Of a stretch of DNA of 12,394 nucleotides, positions 1-6,989 are shown one piece after another (the stretch's first letter is position 1; every line of letters begins with the position of its first letter). A program made the position numbers and the translations under genes. A model generated the notes under the pieces. That model was not told the origin of the DNA. It worked only from the letters and a program-made list of their open reading frames with translations, and did no database searches. Source of the stretch: Promethearchaeota archaeon (GTDB lineage: Archaea > Asgardarchaeota > Lokiarchaeia > Sigynarchaeales > SOKP01); contig JAEOTJ010000251.1 in NCBI GenBank assembly GCA_016839905.1, forward strand, positions 1 through 12,394, in the 5' to 3' direction.

Positions 1-108
1 CAATTCTCTATTAAATCACTGATCTTTATGATAAAATGTATTAATTATATATATACTATAATGGTTGATTATATATGTTGAAAATTTTTTTTATAGATGA
101 TTTTTTTT

Positions 109-120
109 TTTAAAAAATAT
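109..120 (+). promoter_or_regulatory. TATA-like element and ribosome binding site of the surface-protein gene
   Basis: TTTAAAAAATAT lies directly after a run of T and is centred about 50 bases before the ATG at 166. Archaeal transcription usually starts about 25 bases downstream of the TATA box, giving a short leader. That leader would contain GAGGT at 154-158, seven bases before the ATG, which matches the archaeal anti-Shine-Dalgarno sequence and supports this start. The box is assigned by position and composition only, in a region that is AT-rich throughout. Confidence 0.35.
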
Positions 121-165
121 TCTAATTTAAACTTTTTAACTTAGAAAATATAAGAGGTAATAAGA

Positions 166-3100
166 ATGCATAAGAAAAAAGGATTTATTCTATTATTATT
201 ATTGATTTTAAATGTTTTCCTTCTAATAGCAATGGGTATCCCTTCTGAACAAGAAATAAGTAATGATTTCAATTATAATGATACAAAGGAGGGAATTGAG
301 CGAGTAATGAATGAACCTAAATCATCTATAATTCCAACTTATCAATCTCGTACTGTAAGTGCTACAGGAGATCCAGCTTCTTCACGATATTTTTCTCATA
401 ATACTCCTACAGGAGAAGAAAGACTTCTTGTAGTTTTAGTCGGTATTAGAGGAGATAATACCGTCAGTTCTTGTACATATAATGGAATGGGATTAACATT
501 TGCTATCCGTGCTGCCAGTGGGACTTCTAGTGGTCAATGTATGGAGCTGTGGTACATGGTAAATCCCCCTACTGGGAGTTATTATGTAAGTGTATCTTAT
601 CAAAGTAGTAATCCCACAGCGAGTTATGGCGCTGCGATGTCTTATAATGGAGTAAGTCAAGGTGGTCCAATAGGAGCAACTGCTGGCGATTATTCGAGTA
701 GTGGCTCTGATCATTCAGTTTACATTACAACGACATCATATGATTCCATAATTGTTGGTGGATTGAACATCCATGGAGAGGATTCACTTTCACTTTCTGA
801 AAATTCTGGTGTAAGACAACGATATGAAGATAAAACGGGTTCAAATGATGATGATGACATTTGTTACTGGGGGGGTGACAGGGATGCCGCCTCGACGCAA
901 CAATATGATTTTGGTGCACAGGGGTCCGTAAGTGATGAGCCTTGGGCGATAGTTTGTGCTGAATTTAAATACAAAGATGAAAGCCCTCCAACATCTTCAA
1001 ATTTAATTGAAAGCGAGGATCCATTAGAATTGGGTGATACAGAAGTAATTTCAGTTGATGTTAATGATCCTTCTGGAGTTAACCAAGTAAAAATTGAATT
1101 TGAAGGTTCTAATCACTCAATGGTAAACATCGGTGGAGATACTTGGCAATATGACTCCTGGACGCCATCGAGTACGGGTAATTATCCCTATACGATATGG
1201 ATGGAAGATAATTGGAACAACTGGGGGTCTACTAGCGGTTCAATCCAAGTACTTATTTTTCCACCCACGATTAATATCAATCAACCATCTACAGATGATG
1301 TATTTAGAAACGCCCCTGATTATTCTATTAGCCTTTCTGGAAACAATCTCGATGATTTATGGTATAATCTGAATGATGGTAGCAATATTACGATAGACAG
1401 TTCTGCAAGTGAGCAAACTTATAGTAATACAATTAGTTCAGCTCAATGGAATCCTCTATTAGATGGATACGTAACAATTAATTTTTATGCTGATAATACA
1501 TATGGATATGAATCAAAAGAAAGTGTAACGATTATTAAAGATACCACTGCTCCTGTAGTAACAATTAATTCACCTGAAGAAGATCAAATATTTAAGGATA
1601 GACCTGCCTTTTCAATTACTATTGATGAGACTAATACATATATTATGAGATATAATGTTAATGGTGGTGATAACTTTACAATCACGCAAACTGATGGTTA
1701 TATCAATTCCAATGAATGGAACATCCAGTCAGATGGAAATGTTATTCTTACTTTTTATGCAATTGATGCTGTTGGACATCAAGGATCTGACCAAGTAACT
1801 GTTGTTAAGGACTCTACAGGTCCTACAATTAATATTATTACTCCAGGATCCGGAACATCATATGAGTTCCCCCCTGAATATAATTTAGATATAACCGACG
1901 TTTACTCATCCATAAGTAATCGATATTATACTTTAAACGGTGGTAGCCAGATATCATGTGGGACCTCTGGTAGGATAGATGAAAATGCTTGGAATGCATT
2001 ATCCCCAGGTTCTGTAACCATCACTTTTTATGCAGTAGATAGTGCGGGTAATGTAAATTCTGATTTTGTAATGATTAATAAAAATTCCACGATTAATATC
2101 AACCAACCAAATATAGATGATGTATTTAGAAACGCCCCCGATTATTCTGTTAGCCTTTCTGGAATCAATCTCAATGAATTTTGGTATAATCTAAATGATG
2201 GTAGCAATATTACGATAGATAGTTCTGCAAGTGAGCAAACTTATATTAATACAATTAGTTCAGCTCAATGGAATCCTCTACTAGATGGATATGTAACAAT
2301 TAATTTTTATGCAACCAATACATTAGGAGATCAATCGAAAGAAAGTGTAACGGTTATTAAAGATACCACTGCTCCTGTAGTAACAATTAATTCACCTGAT
2401 GAAGACCAAGTATTTAAGGATGGACCTGCCTTTTCAATTACTTATGATGAGACTAATATATATATTATGAGATATAATGTTAATGGTGGTGATAACTTTA
2501 CATTCACGGGAAATGATACTATCGATTCTGATGAATGGAACAGCCAGTCCGAGGGTTTTGTTATTCTTACTTTTTATGTAATCGATGCTGTTGGAAATCA
2601 AGGATCTGACCAGGTAACTGTTATTAAGGACTCTACAGGTCCTGTAATTAATATTATTATTCCAGGATCCGGAACATCACATGAGTTCTCCCCTGAATAT
2701 AATTTAGATATAACCGACGTTTACTCATCAATAAGTAATATATATTATACTTTAAATGGTGGTAGTCAGATATCATGTGGAACCTCTGGGAGGATAGATG
2801 AAAATGCTTGGAACGCATTACCCCTAGGTTCAGTTAATCTCACTTTTTATGCGATTGATAGTGCGGGTAATATAAATTCTGATTTTGTAATGATTAATAA
2901 AAATTCCACGATTAATATCAACCAACCATTTACAGATGATGTATTTAGAAACGCCCCCGATTATTCTGTTAGCCTTTCTGGAATCAATCTCAATGAATTT
3001 TGGTATAATCTGAATGATGGAAGCAATATTACGATAGACAGTTCTGCAACTGAACAAACTTATGTTAATACAATCAGCTCAGCTGAATGGAATTCTCTAC

Positions 3101-4497
3101 CAGACGGATACGTAACAATTAATTTTTATGCTAATAATACATTAGGAGTTCAATCGAAAGCAAGTATAACGGTTATTAAAGACACCACTGATCCAAGTAT
3201 TACAATTATTGATCCAAAAGAGAATAATATTTATTCAAGTGCTCCTTCATTCGAGATTAATCCCCAAGATGCTAATTTAGATGAGGTTTGGTATACTGTT
3301 GATAGCAGTCCAACACAATATAACATTACAGGATCCACCATCGGTACGATTGACTTGAATGCATGGGATTTACCGGATCAAGGATGGGTCACCATCACAT
3401 TTTATGCGGACGACAAAGTAGGAAATCAAAAATCTGAATCTGTAAATGTCATTAAGGATAATACAGATCCTGAAATTAATATTATTACACCAGAATCTGG
3501 ATCATCATATGATGACCCCCCTACGTATGAATTAAGCATTACTGACACCCATTCATCTATAGATGAGATATACTTTACTTTAAACGGTCAAGGTCATCAT
3601 AAATGTGGATACTCAGGAACGATAGAAAAAAAAGATTGGAATACAATGAACGTAGGTCCAATAAACCTCACTTTTTATGCAGTAGATGCCGCGGGTAATA
3701 AAAATTCTGATTCTGTAATGATTAATAAAACTTTAAAAGATTTTTCAATTAATACCGATGAAACTTCAGAGATACTTGGTTTGGTTGGTCCGATTATTCT
3801 TTTTTTAATTATTGGTACAGTTTCTCTAGCTGTTGTAGTTGGAGTTGTTTCAGTTATAAAACGTAAAAAGTTAAAAGTAAATTATCTTCCAAAAAAGAAG
3901 AATATTGGGGGGTATAAATATCCTTCGACAACATCAGCATTTTCTTCAGAGGGTTTCCAACGTCAGGGTTCTTTTATTTCTCCAGATCGAAGTCAAATGG
4001 AACAATATAGGCCTTCACAATACCCCAGTTCACGAGAACTTTATGCTCATCAAGCACCACAACCTCGAATGGCACCTCCTCAAGTTCCACCATCATATAG
4101 AGCGGCTTCCCCTCAAGCTCCGCCACCATATAGGGCGACATCCCCTCAAGTTCCATCATCATATAGGGCAACACCCCCTCAAGTTCCATCATCATATAGA
4201 GCAACACCCCCTCAAGTTCCATCATCATATAGGGCAACACCCCCTCAAGTTCCATCATCATATAGGGCAACACCCCCTCAAGATCCACAAAAAGGATATG
4301 AAGATCCAATTGGCCGAGAGCAAATTCCTCAATTACAACAGATTATTTTTAATATTAAACAAGAGTTAAATCAGCTTGAAGTTGATTACGGTCTAGAGAG
4401 ATTAGATTCTTCAGAATATTGGGAAAAAAGAAAGTACTTAGATGAAAAATTAAATGCCCTTGAACAGAAAATATATTTTTTAAGAAATAATTATTAA
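166..4497 (+). CDS. Giant Ig-repeat surface protein, single-pass, with Pro/Tyr-rich cytoplasmic tail (putative adhesin)
   Basis: This 1443-residue protein appears to be a type I membrane protein. Residues 1-24 are a lysine-led hydrophobic signal peptide. Residues about 65-268 look like the jelly-roll-type domain common in secreted and phage-tail proteins (RLLVVLVGI, SSCTYNGMGLTF, a closing WAIVCAEFKY) and carry four cysteines. Residues 273-365 are an Ig-like domain. Residues 366 to about 1190 hold nine further Ig-like modules of about 91 residues, each ending in a variant of VTINFYA...N...S...V.VIKD, arranged as three A-B-C units. C modules carry one conserved Cys-Gly. Residues 1203-1231 are a membrane span followed by KRKK, so the last 210 residues should be cytoplasmic. 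The tail has an 11-residue Pro/Tyr repeat (1304-1369) and a charged helical hairpin (about 1386-1440) resembling SHOCT-like C-terminal segments. A role in adhesion or surface recognition with intracellular coupling is inferred; no enzymatic motif is visible. The start is supported by GAGGT at 154-158. Confidence 0.85.
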   Translation: MHKKKGFILLLLLILNVFLLIAMGIPSEQEISNDFNYNDTKEGIERVMNEPKSSIIPTYQSRTVSATGDPASSRYFSHNTPTGEERLLVVLVGIRGDNTVSSCTYNGMGLTFAIRAASGTSSGQCMELWYMVNPPTGSYYVSVSYQSSNPTASYGAAMSYNGVSQGGPIGATAGDYSSSGSDHSVYITTTSYDSIIVGGLNIHGEDSLSLSENSGVRQRYEDKTGSNDDDDICYWGGDRDAASTQQYDFGAQGSVSDEPWAIVCAEFKYKDESPPTSSNLIESEDPLELGDTEVISVDVNDPSGVNQVKIEFEGSNHSMVNIGGDTWQYDSWTPSSTGNYPYTIWMEDNWNNWGSTSGSIQVLIFPPTININQPSTDDVFRNAPDYSISLSGNNLDDLWYNLNDGSNITIDSSASEQTYSNTISSAQWNPLLDGYVTINFYADNTYGYESKESVTIIKDTTAPVVTINSPEEDQIFKDRPAFSITIDETNTYIMRYNVNGGDNFTITQTDGYINSNEWNIQSDGNVILTFYAIDAVGHQGSDQVTVVKDSTGPTINIITPGSGTSYEFPPEYNLDITDVYSSISNRYYTLNGGSQISCGTSGRIDENAWNALSPGSVTITFYAVDSAGNVNSDFVMINKNSTININQPNIDDVFRNAPDYSVSLSGINLNEFWYNLNDGSNITIDSSASEQTYINTISSAQWNPLLDGYVTINFYATNTLGDQSKESVTVIKDTTAPVVTINSPDEDQVFKDGPAFSITYDETNIYIMRYNVNGGDNFTFTGNDTIDSDEWNSQSEGFVILTFYVIDAVGNQGSDQVTVIKDSTGPVINIIIPGSGTSHEFSPEYNLDITDVYSSISNIYYTLNGGSQISCGTSGRIDENAWNALPLGSVNLTFYAIDSAGNINSDFVMINKNSTININQPFTDDVFRNAPDYSVSLSGINLNEFWYNLNDGSNITIDSSATEQTYVNTISSAEWNSLPDGYVTINFYANNTLGVQSKASITVIKDTTDPSITIIDPKENNIYSSAPSFEINPQDANLDEVWYTVDSSPTQYNITGSTIGTIDLNAWDLPDQGWVTITFYADDKVGNQKSESVNVIKDNTDPEINIITPESGSSYDDPPTYELSITDTHSSIDEIYFTLNGQGHHKCGYSGTIEKKDWNTMNVGPINLTFYAVDAAGNKNSDSVMINKTLKDFSINTDETSEILGLVGPIILFLIIGTVSLAVVVGVVSVIKRKKLKVNYLPKKKNIGGYKYPSTTSAFSSEGFQRQGSFISPDRSQMEQYRPSQYPSSRELYAHQAPQPRMAPPQVPPSYRAASPQAPPPYRATSPQVPSSYRATPPQVPSSYRATPPQVPSSYRATPPQVPSSYRATPPQDPQKGYEDPIGREQIPQLQQIIFNIKQELNQLEVDYGLERLDSSEYWEKRKYLDEKLNALEQKIYFLRNNY
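1267..3727 (+). repeat. Three-fold tandem intragenic repeat of about 820 bases (Ig-like A-B-C units)
   Basis: The units begin at 1267, 2089 and 2908, each opening with ACGATTAATATCAA; the offsets are 822 and 819 bases. The one-codon difference lies in the B module (GGDNFTIT in unit 1 against GGDNFTFT in unit 2, followed by a loop one residue shorter). Units 1 and 2 are very similar at DNA level throughout. Unit 3 is nearly identical to unit 2 only over its A module: 2115-2192 and 2934-3011 match without a mismatch over 78 bases. Its B and C modules (from about 3190) have diverged strongly. All copies stay in frame. Confidence 0.93.
4075..4284 (+). repeat. Six 33-base tandem repeats plus a partial copy encoding a Pro/Tyr-rich 11-mer
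   Basis: Full copies start at 4075, 4108, 4141, 4174, 4207 and 4240; a truncated copy follows at 4273. Each encodes a variant of PPQVPSSYRAT. Copies 3 to 6 are almost identical in DNA, while copies 1 and 2 differ and encode PPSY and PPPY in place of PSSY. The array lies in the predicted cytoplasmic tail of the surface protein. Copies without spacers and a 33-base period that keeps the frame indicate a coding minisatellite that can expand and contract. Confidence 0.95.
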
Positions 4498-4535
4498 AAA
4501 TATGTTGAGGATGTAAAAAAAGGCACTATTTCTAA

Positions 4536-4553
4536 TTTTTATATATTTTTTTT
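4536..4553 (+). terminator. T-rich transcription terminator after the surface-protein gene
   Basis: A T5 run, then ATATA, then T8 begin about 40 bases after the stop codon at 4497. Archaeal RNA polymerase ends transcription at T-runs without needing a hairpin, and none is seen here. The assignment rests on position and composition. Confidence 0.45.
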
Positions 4554-4640
4554 AACTCATAATAAAAGACCTTTAATTAATTCTACAAAAAATTGATCAT
4601 AATAAGTATATATTAGTATATTTTTTTTAAACCATAAGTT

Positions 4641-4650
4641 TTTTTTATAT
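4641..4650 (+). promoter_or_regulatory. TATA-like element placed for a leaderless transcript of the CorA-like gene
   Basis: TTTTTTATAT is centred about 25 bases before the ATG at 4671, so transcription would start at or very near the start codon. No Shine-Dalgarno sequence lies between the box and the ATG, which fits leaderless translation. A four-codon frame, ATGGATAAAGTATAA (4657-4671), overlaps the true start as TAATG, so an upstream in-frame start is excluded. Confidence 0.4.
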
Positions 4651-4670
4651 GTTATAATGGATAAAGTATA

Positions 4671-6071
4671 ATGATTCAATCTAATAATTTGGATTATTTA
4701 TTTCATATAATTGCTCCTTTTAATACAAAGATGGTTCTTGACCATTTAAACCTCATTGGAAAATATGAGAAATTGAGAAAATTACTCTATTCCAAGTTGA
4801 ATGAGATTTATCCGAATCAAATTGTTATAGAAAAATTTAGTAAGGATGAGAATCCACGAGAGAGTATTAAGAATTGGTTATCTTCCGATGAAACTACAAA
4901 TCAAGAGGATGATGATATTCGATTATTTAAAAGAACAGGTGAAAGTGGAGTTACTCAAAAGGATAAAAGCATTATAACGATTAAAATAAATGAAAAATAT
5001 AATATGCTTCTAGATGACAAGGGAAAAGCAATATTTAGCACTCCTCCTACCATCTTGCTTGAAACAATGAGTTATCATGAATATGGAGTTGGTATGATTT
5101 ATTGTAAACTTGATCTGAAATTCAAAAAAGAGTTTTTAACAATAAATGAAATAGAACCAAGAGAGATCATAAATTATATTCTTGATAAAACGGTAACCTG
5201 TCCTAAATTATTAAGTCATACAGAATCCATCGGAAAAAAGGTACATGAGAGCTATCTCAAGGTCGCAGAAAACCTTTCCATAAAAAAACCTGTAATCTCT
5301 TATGAAGACTTATTCTCATCTCAAAAATCATCAGTTCCTCTTTGGGGTCATATTGTCCTTGTTAAAAAATGTAGTGAGGAAATAAAAACCCAAATAATGA
5401 GTGAAGTAATCGCAATTAGCCATCCTGAAGGACCAATAAATTTTACTAAAGGTACTGAAGGATTTGTTCATATTGGTTGGGGTAATAGTTTATGGGCAAA
5501 TTTAAGCGAGTCTGAATTAGATTTTGCGAAAGAAATCTTAAGATATTGTGAAATTGAATGGAGAACCCTTCAAGTTTTTAATGAAATCCTTTACAGGCGT
5601 ATGAATCAATTTGCTTCATATCAGAAACTCCACAAAAAATTTGTAAAAGAAGCAATCGATTGGATAAATATTCTTAAGATGGAAATGGAATTATATTCCG
5701 TGAATAAATCTAATTATATACAAAATCTTGCCCCGTTTGCTCATTTTGTCTATAATGAGGTAATTATAAGTTGGCGGATTTCTCAAATGTCAGAATTTTA
5801 TGATGATAAATTAGAAGTGTTTGAATATTTACATCAACAAGGAAGGGATAAGTTGAACGAACTAAGTGATTCAAGAATTAATAATATACTATTCATTTTC
5901 ACTTGTCTTTCATTGGTTAGCACTTTTATAGATGGTTTGATGTTTGTATTTGCTGAAAATGTGGCAGAATTCATTGCTTTTAGGTTATTTCTCTTGATAT
6001 TCCCTCCTGTAGCTTTCATAATTTTAATCTTGCTGATTTTTACAAGGTTGGGCAAACGTGGAAGAAATTAA
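4671..6071 (+). CDS. CorA-like protein with two C-terminal membrane helices, lacking the GMN motif
   Basis: The protein has 466 residues. Residues 1 to about 280 are soluble and look alpha/beta, including a conserved-looking HIGWGNSLW segment at 267-275. Residues about 281-400 are long charged helices. Two membrane helices follow at about 405-427 and 434-458, and the protein ends in a basic GKRGRN tail. Soluble domain, helical stalk and two C-terminal membrane helices is the layout of the CorA/Mrs2/ZntB cation transporters, and of the related Rmd1/DUF155-type proteins. The loop between the two helices reads FVFAENVAEF and has no Gly-Met-Asn, the selectivity signature of true CorA channels. 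Metal transport is therefore not supported; a divergent or non-transporting member is more likely, or only a shared architecture. It stands alone, with 173 bases before it and 115 after it. Confidence 0.7.
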   Translation: MIQSNNLDYLFHIIAPFNTKMVLDHLNLIGKYEKLRKLLYSKLNEIYPNQIVIEKFSKDENPRESIKNWLSSDETTNQEDDDIRLFKRTGESGVTQKDKSIITIKINEKYNMLLDDKGKAIFSTPPTILLETMSYHEYGVGMIYCKLDLKFKKEFLTINEIEPREIINYILDKTVTCPKLLSHTESIGKKVHESYLKVAENLSIKKPVISYEDLFSSQKSSVPLWGHIVLVKKCSEEIKTQIMSEVIAISHPEGPINFTKGTEGFVHIGWGNSLWANLSESELDFAKEILRYCEIEWRTLQVFNEILYRRMNQFASYQKLHKKFVKEAIDWINILKMEMELYSVNKSNYIQNLAPFAHFVYNEVIISWRISQMSEFYDDKLEVFEYLHQQGRDKLNELSDSRINNILFIFTCLSLVSTFIDGLMFVFAENVAEFIAFRLFLLIFPPVAFIILILLIFTRLGKRGRN

Positions 6072-6139
6072 GGATTTAATACAATGAGGTTGGAGATATA
6101 AAGATAACTATAAGTTTAATTTAATACAAACAAGTAAAA

Positions 6140-6164
6140 TTATATAGATAAAAAATCTATATAA
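6140..6164 (+). promoter_or_regulatory. Perfect 10-base inverted repeat in the promoter region of the longin-like gene
   Basis: TTATATAGAT (6140-6149) and ATCTATATAA (6155-6164) are exact reverse complements separated by AAAAA. The repeat sits 22-47 bases upstream of the ATG at 6187 and includes TATA-like sequence. It could be an operator overlapping the TATA box, or a weak AT-rich hairpin in the leader. The inverted repeat is certain; its function is inferred. Confidence 0.5.
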
Positions 6165-6174
6165 GGATAAGAAA

Positions 6175-6180
6175 AGAGGA
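6175..6180 (+). promoter_or_regulatory. Ribosome binding site of the longin-like gene
   Basis: AGAGGA lies six bases before the ATG at 6187 and matches the purine-rich anti-Shine-Dalgarno complement. It supports this start codon and shows that this message has a leader, unlike the gene before it. Confidence 0.6.
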
Positions 6181-6186
6181 AAAAAA

Positions 6187-6849
6187 ATGAATCCTGTAGA
6201 AGTTTATGTTATAGCTAAAGATGCTGGTATTTTACTATATAAATATTCAATTGTTGATTTTGGGCAAACAGACAAGGATCAGTTAATATCCGGTTTTTTA
6301 TCTGCTCTCAATAATTTTGTTAAAGAGTTGGATTTTCCCGCGGGAGTATCCCTAATTCGTTCTGGACATTTAGAAGCTCGATTCAGGCCCGGGGAGCATG
6401 TTTTTGCCGTATTAATTATAGATTATCAAATGCCTCTAGGAGCATCCACCGAACCCGTTCTCAGTGGTCTTGCGGAAGATATTGTTGTAAAATTTGAGGA
6501 AAAATATAAAAAACCACTGGAGGAACAAATAAAAAATCAGCAATTTGAACCAGACAACTTTAAAGACTTTTGGAATGATATCGATTTAATTATTGATCAA
6601 TATGGTGAGCAATCCAATGAATTATATCAAAAATTGGTATTGATTGAGGCTCTCTATGCAAAAGTGCCACAAAAATGGTGCATTCCGATGATTGAGGAAG
6701 TTGGAGAGGGAAAAAGAGTCGATATCGTGAAAAATATCCCAAAAACATATCACAATAACTTAAAGAAAGCTATTAGGAAAGTAAATCTAAATAGCAAACC
6801 TGTGTGGGAAATCTTTGTTGTACCCTTGATTGATCCCACTTCATTATAG
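6187..6849 (+). CDS. Longin/roadblock-like domain protein
   Basis: The protein has 220 residues and no signal peptide or membrane span, so it is probably cytosolic. Residues 1-110 follow the longin/roadblock-type pattern: a first strand ending in a Gly turn (VYVIAKDAGILLYKY, 6-20), a helix beginning at LISGFLSALNNFV (33-45), then strands including HVFAVLIIDYQ (71-81), then a helix ending around VKFEEKYKKPLEEQI (101-115). Residues 120-220 form an extension with helices (125-160) and a strand near the end (WEIFVVPLI, 207-215) that I do not recognise. Such domains are numerous in Asgard archaea and related to those in eukaryotic SNAREs, signal-recognition-particle receptor, TRAPP and GTPase-regulating complexes, where they bind small GTPases or tethers. 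A GTPase or trafficking role here is inference from fold; no GTPase gene is in the window. Confidence 0.65.
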   Translation: MNPVEVYVIAKDAGILLYKYSIVDFGQTDKDQLISGFLSALNNFVKELDFPAGVSLIRSGHLEARFRPGEHVFAVLIIDYQMPLGASTEPVLSGLAEDIVVKFEEKYKKPLEEQIKNQQFEPDNFKDFWNDIDLIIDQYGEQSNELYQKLVLIEALYAKVPQKWCIPMIEEVGEGKRVDIVKNIPKTYHNNLKKAIRKVNLNSKPVWEIFVVPLIDPTSL

Positions 6850-6855
6850 TTTTTT
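6850..6855 (+). terminator. T-tract directly after the longin-like gene
   Basis: T6 follows the TAG stop without a gap, and further T-rich sequence continues from 6860. This is sufficient for archaeal termination but short. The 140 bases up to the next gene contain only A/T-rich promoter-like sequence. Confidence 0.3.
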
Positions 6856-6926
6856 ACTTTCTAAAAGAGTTAATTGAAGATTTATTATCATTATTATTTA
6901 AAAATAAAATATTAAAAATGATAAGT

Positions 6927-6977
6927 ATTTATTAAAAGATAAAATAATAAAATTGAAAAGTTTCCAATTAGGAAGGA
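6927..6977 (+). promoter_or_regulatory. Promoter-like A/T block and GGAAGGA ribosome binding site of the coiled-coil/winged-helix gene
   Basis: A TATA-like stretch (TTTATTAAAAGAT, 6928-6940) precedes the ATG at 6990 by about 55 bases. GGAAGGA at 6971-6977 lies 12 bases before the ATG, somewhat far for a Shine-Dalgarno sequence but the only candidate. The next in-frame Met is residue 8, so the exact start is slightly uncertain. Confidence 0.35.
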
Positions 6978-6989
6978 TACTGATTTTAT

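Noticed and set aside
493..919. Two - strand open frames within the N-terminal domain of the surface protein
   Set aside because: Their translated composition is unlike a protein and the + strand frame reads as a recognisable domain.
4075..4272. Possible CRISPR array
   Set aside because: The 33-base units abut without spacers and keep a reading frame, so they are a coding minisatellite.
3974..4309. Open frame on the - strand with repeated MMMELEGVLPY-type peptide
   Set aside because: It is the antisense shadow of the same 33-base repeats, without its own promoter or ribosome binding site.
3905..4369. Open frame on the + strand with His-rich repeated peptides
   Set aside because: It is the shifted frame of the 33-base coding repeats; the repeat keeps other frames open. 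The membrane-protein frame has a ribosome binding site, a signal peptide and continuous domains.
4671..6071. Annotation as a true CorA magnesium transporter
   Set aside because: The Gly-Met-Asn signature between the two membrane helices is absent, so only a CorA-like layout can be claimed.
6885..6924. Eight-base inverted repeat TTATCATT / AATGATAA before the coiled-coil gene
   Set aside because: It is short, has a 24-base loop and lies in very AT-rich sequence, so chance is a sufficient explanation.
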